Assembly (NCBI RefSeq): GCF_014641455.1
Contig: NZ_BMHT01000001.1
Location: forward strand, 372,001 to 436,000
From: Hymenobacter cavernae
Lineage (GTDB): Bacteria > Bacteroidota > Bacteroidia > Cytophagales > Hymenobacteraceae
DNA length: 64,000 nucleotides
Direction: 5' to 3'
Numbering within the stretch: position 1 is the stretch's first letter; every line of letters starts with the position of its first letter. Under the pieces are notes generated by a model, which saw nothing but the letters and a program-made list of their open reading frames with translations, did no database searches and was not told the DNA's origin. Both the position numbers and the translations under genes were made by a program. Shown here one piece after another: positions 1 through 6,448 of the stretch.

Positions 1-157
1 AACCAATTCAGTAGGTATTTATTCCCTACTAGTTTATCTTGGCTAGGTACTACTAGACACTGATTATCAGCTTCTATGAAGCCGTGAGAGCCCTACTATA
101 TAGGACTGCTTCATTTCTTATTTCGAGGCAAATATATTTTAGAAAAGCACAAAAAAA

Positions 158-187
158 AGCCCTTCTGCGTAATCAGAAGGGCTTTTG
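158..187. terminator. Bidirectional terminator after pepP-like gene
   Basis: A 10-bp GC-rich stem (AGCCCTTCTG with its complement) has a 6-nt loop and is flanked by an A-run and a T-run, so it can terminate in both directions. It lies just beyond the stop of the minus-strand aminopeptidase gene. Bases 1-157 hold no gene I can support. Confidence 0.85.
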
Positions 188-224
188 AGGCTGCTATTTA
201 AGCTATTTAGGACCTGTTACCGGC

Positions 225-1517
225 CTAGCTTTTCCGCATAAGACGCTCTATATCTTCTACCTCCAGCGGAATGGTGCGCATCAGATCTTCGTTGCCGCTT
301 TTTGTGATTAATATGTCATTTTCCAAGCGAATACCTAGGTCTTCCTCGCGGATGTAGATGCCCGGCTCGCAGGTGTACACCATGCCCGGCTCGAAGGTGC
401 GGTACTTGTCACCCACGTCGTGCACATCGAGACCTAGGTAGTGCGAGGTGCCGTGCATGAAGTACTTTTTGTACAGTGGCGCGGCCGGGTTCTGGTTTTT
501 CACATCCGACTCATTGAGCAGATCCAGCTTAATCAACTCCTGCTCCATCGTGCGGCCCACGGCGGCGTGATATTCCTCGATGTTGTTGCCGGCTACGAGC
601 TGCGAAGTGGCAAACTTCATCACGCGCAGCACGGCCTCGTACACGTCGCGCTGGCGCTTGGTGAAGGTGCCGTTCACGGGCAAGGAGCGCGAAAGGTCGG
701 CGGCGTAGTTGGCGTATTCGGCACCAAAGTCAAGCAGCAGCACGTCGCCATCCTGGCACTGGCGGTCGTTGCTCACGTAATGCAGAATGCAGGCGCTGGC
801 GCCCGAAGCGATGATGCTGCCGTAAGCGGGTCCGCGGCTGGCGTTGCGCACAAACTCGTGCAGAATCTCCGCTTCAATCTCGTATTCCCACACGCCCGGC
901 TTCACAAAGCCCAGCAAGCGGCGGAACGCCTTTTCGGTAATGTTGGCCGCCTGGCGCATCAGCCGGATTTCCTCGTCGCTCTTGATGGCGCGCAGCTGGT
1001 GCATGAGGGGCGCCACGCGGCGGTACTGATGCAGCGGGTAGTGCTCCTTCATCCATTTCACGAAACGGGCATCACGCGTTTCTACTTCTACCACGGCCCG
1101 AATGTGCTCGTTGGAATTCAAATAAACGTTTTCGGCCTCGTTCATGAGGGCGGGCAGCACCTGCTTGAAGGAGTCGATCCACATGATCGTTGGGATGCCC
1201 GACTGCGCCCGCGCTTCGTCTTTGGTCAGCTTATAGCCTTCCCAGATGAGGATATGTTCGCTGGTTTCGCGCAAAAACAGGATTTCGCGGTGCTGCGGCA
1301 GCTTGGCATCGGGGAAGATGACGAGGATGCTTTCTTCCTGATCGACGCCGGAGAGGTAGAACAGGTCGTTGTTTTGCCGGAATGCCATCGTGCCGTCGGC
1401 GTTGGTGGGCATCACGTCGTTAGATTGAAAAATAGCGAGCGACGCGGCTGGCAGGTGCTGCGTGAAATTGCGCCGATTCTGAATAAAAAGCTGCGGATCG
1501 ATGGGGCCGTAACGCAT
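225..1517 (-). CDS. pepP: Aminopeptidase P family (M24) Xaa-Pro aminopeptidase
   Basis: Cytoplasmic metallopeptidase that removes an N-terminal residue preceding proline. Residues 1-170 look like the creatinase/AMPP N-terminal domain and 180-425 the pita-bread M24 domain. The dinuclear metal ligands are visible by alignment with E. coli AMPP: D263 (LLDFGAEY), D274 (ADLSRS), H359 (HGTSHYLG), E384 (CEPGIY) and E399 (RLEND). H366 in VHDVGD is the usual second histidine. At 430 residues it has normal family length. The start MRYGPIDPQ is the only good N-terminal ATG; a weak -7-like element (TAACTTGC) lies upstream. It is transcribed divergently from the heptosyltransferase gene. The family assignment is strong; substrate preference is inferred. 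Confidence 0.93.
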   Translation of the reverse strand: MRYGPIDPQLFIQNRRNFTQHLPAASLAIFQSNDVMPTNADGTMAFRQNNDLFYLSGVDQEESILVIFPDAKLPQHREILFLRETSEHILIWEGYKLTKDEARAQSGIPTIMWIDSFKQVLPALMNEAENVYLNSNEHIRAVVEVETRDARFVKWMKEHYPLHQYRRVAPLMHQLRAIKSDEEIRLMRQAANITEKAFRRLLGFVKPGVWEYEIEAEILHEFVRNASRGPAYGSIIASGASACILHYVSNDRQCQDGDVLLLDFGAEYANYAADLSRSLPVNGTFTKRQRDVYEAVLRVMKFATSQLVAGNNIEEYHAAVGRTMEQELIKLDLLNESDVKNQNPAAPLYKKYFMHGTSHYLGLDVHDVGDKYRTFEPGMVYTCEPGIYIREEDLGIRLENDILITKSGNEDLMRTIPLEVEDIERLMRKS

Positions 1518-1598
1518 GAGAGGTAAGCTTTGGGTAAAGAAAACGCGCCGGAGCGCGGCTTGCGCAAGTTAGAACAATGCGCCAGACTGTGTGGTGTG

Positions 1599-1680
1599 CT
1601 GTCATTCCGAGCAGCGCGAGGAATCTGAGTTTACCACTAGAACATGCAACTCAGATTCCTCGCGCTGCTCGGAATGACAG
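1599..1680. repeat. Perfect 33-bp inverted repeat (family B/C)
   Basis: Arms 1599-1631 and 1648-1680 are perfect complements with a 16-nt loop. The outer part (GTCATTCCGAGCAGCG...) is a diverged version of the arm at 6203-6231, and both elements carry TTACCACT in the middle, so they belong to one dispersed family. It lies between divergent genes and overlaps an upstream ATG of the heptosyltransferase frame, which argues against that longer start. Confidence 0.85.
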
Positions 1681-1687
1681 TAGCAAG

Positions 1688-1719
1688 TTGCGTCAGCAGC
1701 CTACACCTAGGTATCTTTG
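1688..1719 (+). promoter_or_regulatory. Bacteroidetes-type promoter of heptosyltransferase
   Basis: TTG at 1688-1690, 21-nt spacer, then TATCTTTG at 1712-1719, an exact match to TAnnTTTG. An ACCTAGGT palindrome occupies 1705-1712 and shares its last base with the -7 element. The predicted start of transcription lies a few bases before the ATG at 1737. Confidence 0.7.
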
Positions 1720-1736
1720 CCGCTTTATTTCCGCCA

Positions 1737-2759
1737 ATGCCTCAACCCGTCGAACGTGCTATCCTGCTGATCCAAACTGCTTTCATCGGCGACGTGATTC
1801 TGGCCACGGCGCTGCTGGAACGCCTGCACGCGGAGCACCCCAATACGCCCATTGATTTCCTGGTGCGCAAGGGCAATGAGGGTTTGGTGAAAGACCATCC
1901 GCATGTGCGGGAGGTGCTGATCTGGGATAAGAAGAAGGACAAGTACCTAGGTTTGTGGCGGCTACTCCTTCACATTCGTGCCGCGCACTATGACCAGGTT
2001 ATCACACTCCAGCGCTTTGCCTCCACAGGTTTTCTGACGGCGCTTTCCGGTGCCCGCGAGCGGGTTGGCTTTAATAAAAATCCGCTTTCCTTTGCTTTTA
2101 CGCGCAAGGTGCCGCACGTTATCGAGGAAGGTGTGCACGAGGTACAGCGTAACTTAGCGCTGCTAGGTGCTGATGCAGAGACGCCGCTCACGCGCCCTCG
2201 CCTCTACCCTACTGCCACCGATGAAGCTGCTGCCGCCCATTACACCGATGCGAAGCCGTACATCGTGATGGCGCCTACATCGGTGTGGTTTACCAAGCAG
2301 TTTCCGAAGGAGCAATGGCTAGCTTTGCTTCAGGCGCTGCCGCCGCACTATACTGTGTATCTGATCGGTGGACCGCCCGACGTGGCCGCTTGCGAGGAAA
2401 TTCTGCTGGCGAGCAGCCGGCCCAAGATGCACAACCTGGCCGGCAAACTTTCGCTGCTCGCCTCAGCGGCCCTGATGCGCGGCGCGGTGCTGAACTACGT
2501 CAACGACTCGGCGCCCATGCACTTGTGTTCGGCCGTCGATGCGCCGACCTGCGCCATTTATTGCTCCACGGTGCCCGCTTTCGGGTTCGGGCCGCTCAGC
2601 CCGCGCTCCTGGGTTGTGGAACTGCTGGAGCCCCTGGCCTGCCGGCCATGCGGCTTGCATGGCTACCGCCAATGTCCGCTCGGCCATTTTCATTGCGCCC
2701 GCGGCATTCGCACTACGCAGCTCTTAACGGTGTTAGCTGAAAGTGAAGAGGTGAAATAG
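1737..2759 (+). CDS. Glycosyltransferase family 9 (heptosyltransferase-like)
   Basis: Predicted ADP-heptose:LPS heptosyltransferase-type enzyme of the GT9 family, adding a sugar to the lipopolysaccharide core at the cytoplasmic face. The N-terminus ILLIQTAFIGDVILATALL is the typical GT9 start, followed by ADHP-type segments, and the C-terminal half has a nucleotide-sugar fold with GGPPDVAACEE and the MHLCSAVDAPT region. I chose the ATG at 1737 rather than 1644 because the promoter ends at 1719 and the earlier ATG is inside an inverted repeat. This gives 340 residues, normal for the family. The last codons (SEEVK-stop) run into a degenerate repeat tract. The exact sugar donor is not determined. 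Confidence 0.88.
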   Translation: MPQPVERAILLIQTAFIGDVILATALLERLHAEHPNTPIDFLVRKGNEGLVKDHPHVREVLIWDKKKDKYLGLWRLLLHIRAAHYDQVITLQRFASTGFLTALSGARERVGFNKNPLSFAFTRKVPHVIEEGVHEVQRNLALLGADAETPLTRPRLYPTATDEAAAAHYTDAKPYIVMAPTSVWFTKQFPKEQWLALLQALPPHYTVYLIGGPPDVAACEEILLASSRPKMHNLAGKLSLLASAALMRGAVLNYVNDSAPMHLCSAVDAPTCAIYCSTVPAFGFGPLSPRSWVVELLEPLACRPCGLHGYRQCPLGHFHCARGIRTTQLLTVLAESEEVK

Positions 2760-2856
2760 TGAGTTGGTGAAATGGTGCGTTAGTTATATAATGAAGATAT
2801 CCGGCTCACCTCCTCACAGTCTCACCATTCCACCATCTCACCATTTCACCATTCGC
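2751..2856. repeat. Degenerate GTGAAATGGTGAG / CTCACCATTTCAC repeat pair
   Basis: A tract of imperfect 7-10 bp words (GTGAAATAGTGAG...) starts in the last codons of the heptosyltransferase gene. A longer complementary tract (CTCACCATTCCACCATC...) follows at about 2804-2856, so the two can pair. The same word family recurs at 4150-4235, 27049-27170 and 55222-55260. Confidence 0.75.
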
Positions 2857-2918
2857 TGGTTATTCATTTGAAGGGCGTTTATTTTCGAACATCGCCGCCC
2901 ACGCTCCACCTCTCTGCT

Positions 2919-4157
2919 ATGTCTGATTACGATCTATACGAGTTGCCGAATGGCATTCGGGTTCTGCACAAACAAGTTTTACACACCAAAATTGCTCATT
3001 GCGGCTTTCTGCTCGACATTGGCTCCCGCGACGAAAACGAGCACCAGCTAGGTCTGGCGCACTTCTGGGAGCACATGGCCTTCAAAGGCACCGAGAAGCG
3101 CCGTTCGTTCCACATCCTGAACCGCCTCGAAACGGTAGGCGGCGAGCTGAATGCTTACACTACGAAAGAGAAAATCTGCTTTTACGCCTCGCTACTGAGC
3201 ACACACTTCGAGCGCGCTTTCGAGCTGCTCACTGATCTGACGTTCCACTCTGTGTTTCCTGAGCGTGAAATCGAGAAGGAACGCGGCGTGATTCTGGAAG
3301 AGATGTCGATGTACCTGGATGCGCCCGACGACGCCATCATCGACGACTTCGATGAAGTGATTTTCGGGAAGCACGCGTTAGGCCATAACATCTTAGGTAC
3401 GCGTCAGAGCGTGTCGGGCTTCCAGCAAAAGGACTTTCGGGATTTCCTCAGCGAGCAAATCCGCACCGACCGGCTTATCTTCAGCTCCGTCAGCAACCTA
3501 GCTTTTAAGGATGTGAAGCGCATGGCCGACAAGTATCTGGCGCCGCTGCCGGCGCGGCTGGGCGAGCGGCCGCGCACGCCGTTCACGAACTATCAGCGCG
3601 TGGAGCAGCTGGAGCGCAAGCCCATTACGCAGGCGCACTGCCTCATCGGCGGCCCAGCCTACGCCATCGAAGATCCGCGCCGCATTCCGTTTTTCATGCT
3701 GACTAACATCCTGGGCGGCCCTGGCATGAACTCGCGCCTCAACCTAGGTATCCGGGAGAAGTACGGCCTGGTGTACACCATCGACGCCACGTACTCGCCT
3801 TACACCGATACGGGGCTGTTTGGCATTTACTTCGGCACGGAGAAAAAGCAAGTAAACCGCACAGTGGCTTTGGTACAGAAAGAGCTAAAACAACTGCGCG
3901 AAAAGACCCTAGGTTCCACGCAGCTGCACACGGCGAAGGAACAGCTGATGGGCCAGCTCGCTATGGCCGAAGAAAGCAACGGCGGCCTCATGCAGCTGCT
4001 CGCCAAGAGCACGCTGGACATCGGCCGCGTCGAGCCGCTGAATGAAATCTTCGACCGCATCCGGAAGATTACGGCAAGTGAGCTAGCAGAGCTAGCGAAT
4101 GACGTGTTGCGCGAGGATAATTTGAGTGTGCTCCAGTACGTGCCGAATGGTGAGTAG
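2919..4157 (+). CDS. M16 family zinc metallopeptidase (insulinase/MPP-like)
   Basis: Predicted zinc protease of the pitrilysin/insulinase family. The inverted zinc-binding motif HFWEH is at residues 48-52, with the downstream glutamate helix in ERGVILEEMSMY. The C-terminal M16_C domain contains the usual GGPGMNSRLNLGIREKYGLVY segment (R/Y element of the substrate chamber). I use ATG 2919 (MSDYDLYELPNGIRV), the canonical M16 start; the upstream in-frame ATG at 2868 lies before a -7-like element (TATTTTCG, 2880-2887). At 412 residues it is a one-unit M16 protein that would normally dimerise. No signal peptide is visible, so it is probably cytoplasmic, like the PqqL/YmxG-type proteins. Confidence 0.92.
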   Translation: MSDYDLYELPNGIRVLHKQVLHTKIAHCGFLLDIGSRDENEHQLGLAHFWEHMAFKGTEKRRSFHILNRLETVGGELNAYTTKEKICFYASLLSTHFERAFELLTDLTFHSVFPEREIEKERGVILEEMSMYLDAPDDAIIDDFDEVIFGKHALGHNILGTRQSVSGFQQKDFRDFLSEQIRTDRLIFSSVSNLAFKDVKRMADKYLAPLPARLGERPRTPFTNYQRVEQLERKPITQAHCLIGGPAYAIEDPRRIPFFMLTNILGGPGMNSRLNLGIREKYGLVYTIDATYSPYTDTGLFGIYFGTEKKQVNRTVALVQKELKQLREKTLGSTQLHTAKEQLMGQLAMAEESNGGLMQLLAKSTLDIGRVEPLNEIFDRIRKITASELAELANDVLREDNLSVLQYVPNGE

Positions 4158-4235
4158 TGAGATGGAGAAATACTGAGCTGACAACATATTCTTTATCAAC
4201 TACTTCACTAACTCACCATTTCACCACCTCACCGC
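4150..4235. repeat. Degenerate GTGAGATGG / CTCACCATTTCACC repeat pair
   Basis: Same low-complexity word family as at 2751-2856: a GTGAGTAGTGAGATGG side beginning at the stop of the M16 protease gene, and a CTCACCATTTCACCACCTCACC side just before the SRA gene. It separates the two genes and could form an imperfect hairpin. Confidence 0.7.
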
Positions 4236-4238
4236 TCA

Positions 4239-4709
4239 GTGCGTCAATTCGGGCATGTTGGCTCTTACCAGCCGGGCGACATATTTGCGAACCGGCTGGC
4301 GCTGTCGGCGGCGGGGCTGCACCGGCCGACGCGAGCGGGCATCAGCGGCACCCAGCACGAAGGCGTTGACTCGATTGTGGTGGCTGATGCGTATGAGGAC
4401 GACGTGTTTACGGATGAAGAAATCCGCTACGCCGGCCACGGAGGCCGTGACCCACGGACGGGCAAACAGGTCACCGATCAGCTTCTCACCGATCGCAACC
4501 TAGCTTTGGTAAAAAGCCACGCAACCGGCAGGCCTATCCGCGTGCTGCGCAAAGTAGCACACGAAGGCAGCACGGTTTTCCGTTACGAAGGCTTGTTTCA
4601 GGTAACCGCTTACGAGTACACTCAAGGCATAGCGGGCTACGGAATTTGGCTATTCCGCTTGAAGCCAAGCCGTTTACCGGAACAAACACCGTCCACAAGA
4701 TCCGCGTAA
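4239..4709 (+). CDS. Stand-alone SRA/YDG-domain protein
   Basis: The whole 156-residue product is an SRA (SET- and RING-associated, YDG) domain, a fold that flips and binds modified cytosine in DNA. Family marks in order are FGHVGSYQPGDIFANR, LHRPTRAGISG, DSIVVADAYEDD, YAGHGGRDP, LLTDRNLAL and FRYEGLFQVTAYE, ending GIWLFRLKP. In many bacteria this domain is fused to a C-terminal HNH nuclease as a modification-dependent restriction enzyme. Here the protein ends about 10 residues after the domain and no HNH follows in any frame before the next gene at 4752. The start is GTG, directly at the domain edge. It is not obviously in an operon with a nuclease or methylase. The domain call is strong; a role in defence or epigenetic reading is inferred. 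Confidence 0.88.
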   Translation: MRQFGHVGSYQPGDIFANRLALSAAGLHRPTRAGISGTQHEGVDSIVVADAYEDDVFTDEEIRYAGHGGRDPRTGKQVTDQLLTDRNLALVKSHATGRPIRVLRKVAHEGSTVFRYEGLFQVTAYEYTQGIAGYGIWLFRLKPSRLPEQTPSTRSA

Positions 4710-4751
4710 TCCGACAGATCTGCAGGAATCCGTGGTTCAGACAAATTACCT

Positions 4752-5525
4752 ATGCCTTTCACGCCCGCTCATCCAGCCATTATTCTGCCCCTGCTCCGCC
4801 GCACGCGTCGGTGGCTCTCGGCGTCCGGGCTCATCGTGGGTAGCATGGCGCCCGATCTGGAGTACTTTTTCCGGCTGCGGCCGGGCGGCGGCGCCGGCCA
4901 CACGCTTGTCGGTGCGCTATGGCTCGATCTGCCGCTGAGCCTGTTGATCATCGGGTTGTTCCACGGCATCGTCAAGAAACCGTTGATTCTCAGTCTGCCT
5001 GCGTTTATTCGGCTGCGGCTGGAGTGGCTGGCGAATCAATCGTGGCCGCTCCGCAACCTTTGGAGCCCGCGCTTGCTGCTCGGTATTCTGGTGGGCTGCG
5101 CTTCGCACTTAGTGTGGGACACCTTCACGCACCAACGCGGCCGCTTCGAGCCCGAGCTGCAAATCCTGAGCTATCAGGTGGCGCACATCACGTTGCGGGC
5201 GTGGTTCCAGAATGGCTCATCGATAATCGGCTTGGCTGCAATTGCCTGGTACGTCTGGAATCTGCCGACCACCCGAAGCCTCCCGGAAGTACCCGTGAGC
5301 GCACAGCGCAAATTCTGGATCATGTGGTCGGTGCTGACAGCGGTGTTCTGGCTGGCTTTCCTTTATGCCGCTCACGAAGCGTATCCGCAGCTGATCAAAT
5401 CTGCGTTTCTCGGTATCTGTGTCGTTGCTGGCCTCAGCGCTATGATGGCGGCGCTGCTTATCACTTGCCCCTTGTGGCCCTACATTCGCACGACGCGCTC
5501 CGCCGGGGAGCCCGCCCGCACCTAG
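4752..5525 (+). CDS. DUF4184 family membrane protein
   Basis: Integral membrane protein of 257 residues matching the DUF4184 pattern: MPFTPAHPAIILPL at the N-terminus, GSMAPDLEYF around residues 30-40, and HLVWDTFTHQRG in the middle. The conserved His/Asp residues (AHPA, APD, HLVWD, THQ) recall metal-dependent membrane hydrolases of the YdjM/LexA-regulated type, but the function is unknown. About five or six hydrophobic segments are visible. It starts 43 bp after the SRA gene and ends 3 bp before the O-methyltransferase gene, so these are probably co-transcribed. Confidence 0.85.
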   Translation: MPFTPAHPAIILPLLRRTRRWLSASGLIVGSMAPDLEYFFRLRPGGGAGHTLVGALWLDLPLSLLIIGLFHGIVKKPLILSLPAFIRLRLEWLANQSWPLRNLWSPRLLLGILVGCASHLVWDTFTHQRGRFEPELQILSYQVAHITLRAWFQNGSSIIGLAAIAWYVWNLPTTRSLPEVPVSAQRKFWIMWSVLTAVFWLAFLYAAHEAYPQLIKSAFLGICVVAGLSAMMAALLITCPLWPYIRTTRSAGEPART

Positions 5526-5528
5526 CTC

Positions 5529-6167
5529 ATGGACGACGAAATCAACCTCTACGCCGAAGCCCACACCTCTCCTGAATCGGACGTACTGCGCCGCCTCAAC
5601 CGCGAAACGCACGTGCAGGTACTCGCCCCGCGGATGCTTTCGGGCCATTTGCAAGGCCGGCTGCTGAGCATGATCAGCCATATGATCCGCCCGCAGCGCA
5701 TTCTGGAGCTAGGCACGTTCACGGGCTACTCGGCGCTGTGTCTGGCCGAAGGTTTGGCTCCTGATGGCGAGCTGCACACCGTAGAGCAAAACCCGGAGCT
5801 GGAAAGCCGCATCCGGCGCTACCTGGCCGAAGCAGACCTAGGTGCGCATGTTCACCTGCACATCGGTCAGGCGCTCAGCATCATACCTAGCTTTCAGGAA
5901 ACCTGGGACCTGGTTTTTATCGACGCCGATAAGATCAACAACGACGCCTACTACGAGCTGGTGTTGCCGCAGGTGCGGCCCGGCGGCTTCATCCTGATTG
6001 ACAATGTGTTGTGGAGCGGCAAGGCGCTGGCCTCCTACCCCGTAAAGCCCGCCGACAAAGATGCGCACGCCGTACGTGCCTTCAACGATAAGGTGCAACA
6101 GGATGAGCGCGTGGAAAATGTGCTGCTGCCGGTGCGCGACGGAATCCTGGTAGTTCGTAAGCGGTAA
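5529..6167 (+). CDS. Class I SAM-dependent O-methyltransferase (family 3)
   Basis: Soluble 212-residue O-methyltransferase resembling caffeoyl-CoA OMT and YrrM. The SAM-binding motif I is ILELGTFTGYSALCLAEGL and the metal/substrate region is DLVFIDADKINNDAYYE, followed by GGFILIDNVLWSGK. The divalent-metal ligands of the family (D in FIDADK, DN in LIDNVLW) are present, so a metal-dependent mechanism is expected. The start ATG at 5529 is 4 bp from the stop of the DUF4184 gene, indicating translational coupling. The substrate is unknown. Confidence 0.92.
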   Translation: MDDEINLYAEAHTSPESDVLRRLNRETHVQVLAPRMLSGHLQGRLLSMISHMIRPQRILELGTFTGYSALCLAEGLAPDGELHTVEQNPELESRIRRYLAEADLGAHVHLHIGQALSIIPSFQETWDLVFIDADKINNDAYYELVLPQVRPGGFILIDNVLWSGKALASYPVKPADKDAHAVRAFNDKVQQDERVENVLLPVRDGILVVRKR

Positions 6168-6202
6168 GAACGCATCCTATCGGGACAAGCAGAAAAGCGA
6201 AC

Positions 6203-6310
6203 GTCATTTCGACCAACGGGAGAAATCTCGCTTGCAGTGGTAACTTCAATCGACAGGAGATTACCACTGTAACCTCAGCACGCGAGATTTCTCCCGTTGG
6301 TCGAAATGAC
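6203..6310. repeat. Compound inverted repeat, 29-bp arms (family B/C)
   Basis: Arms 6203-6231 and 6282-6310 (GTCATTTCGACCAACGGG...) are perfect complements. Inside is a second stem, GTGGTAA (6237-6243) with TTACCAC (6261-6267). The arm aligns to that at 1599-1631 with about 6 differences in 26 positions. An ACCTAGGT palindrome abuts the right end (6311-6318). It sits after the O-methyltransferase gene and may act as a terminator or be a mobile REP/MITE-like element. Confidence 0.85.
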
Positions 6311-6448
6311 ACCTAGGTAGATACTCATTCAGCAAGGTGACAGAATTCCCGGCCGACAAACAATTTTTATTTTCTTCCGGGAACTAATTAAACCTTGTCT
6401 CATAACCCGCGTCTAGGGGTCAGAAGGAATGATCCTGCGATGCATTGT

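Noticed and set aside
441..1526. Long plus-strand open frame opposite the aminopeptidase gene
   Set aside because: No family match, composition of a complementary shadow; the minus strand has full M24 motifs.
4709..4752. Frameshifted HNH domain after the SRA gene
   Set aside because: Only 42 bp separate it from the next gene, and no HNH motif is visible in any frame.
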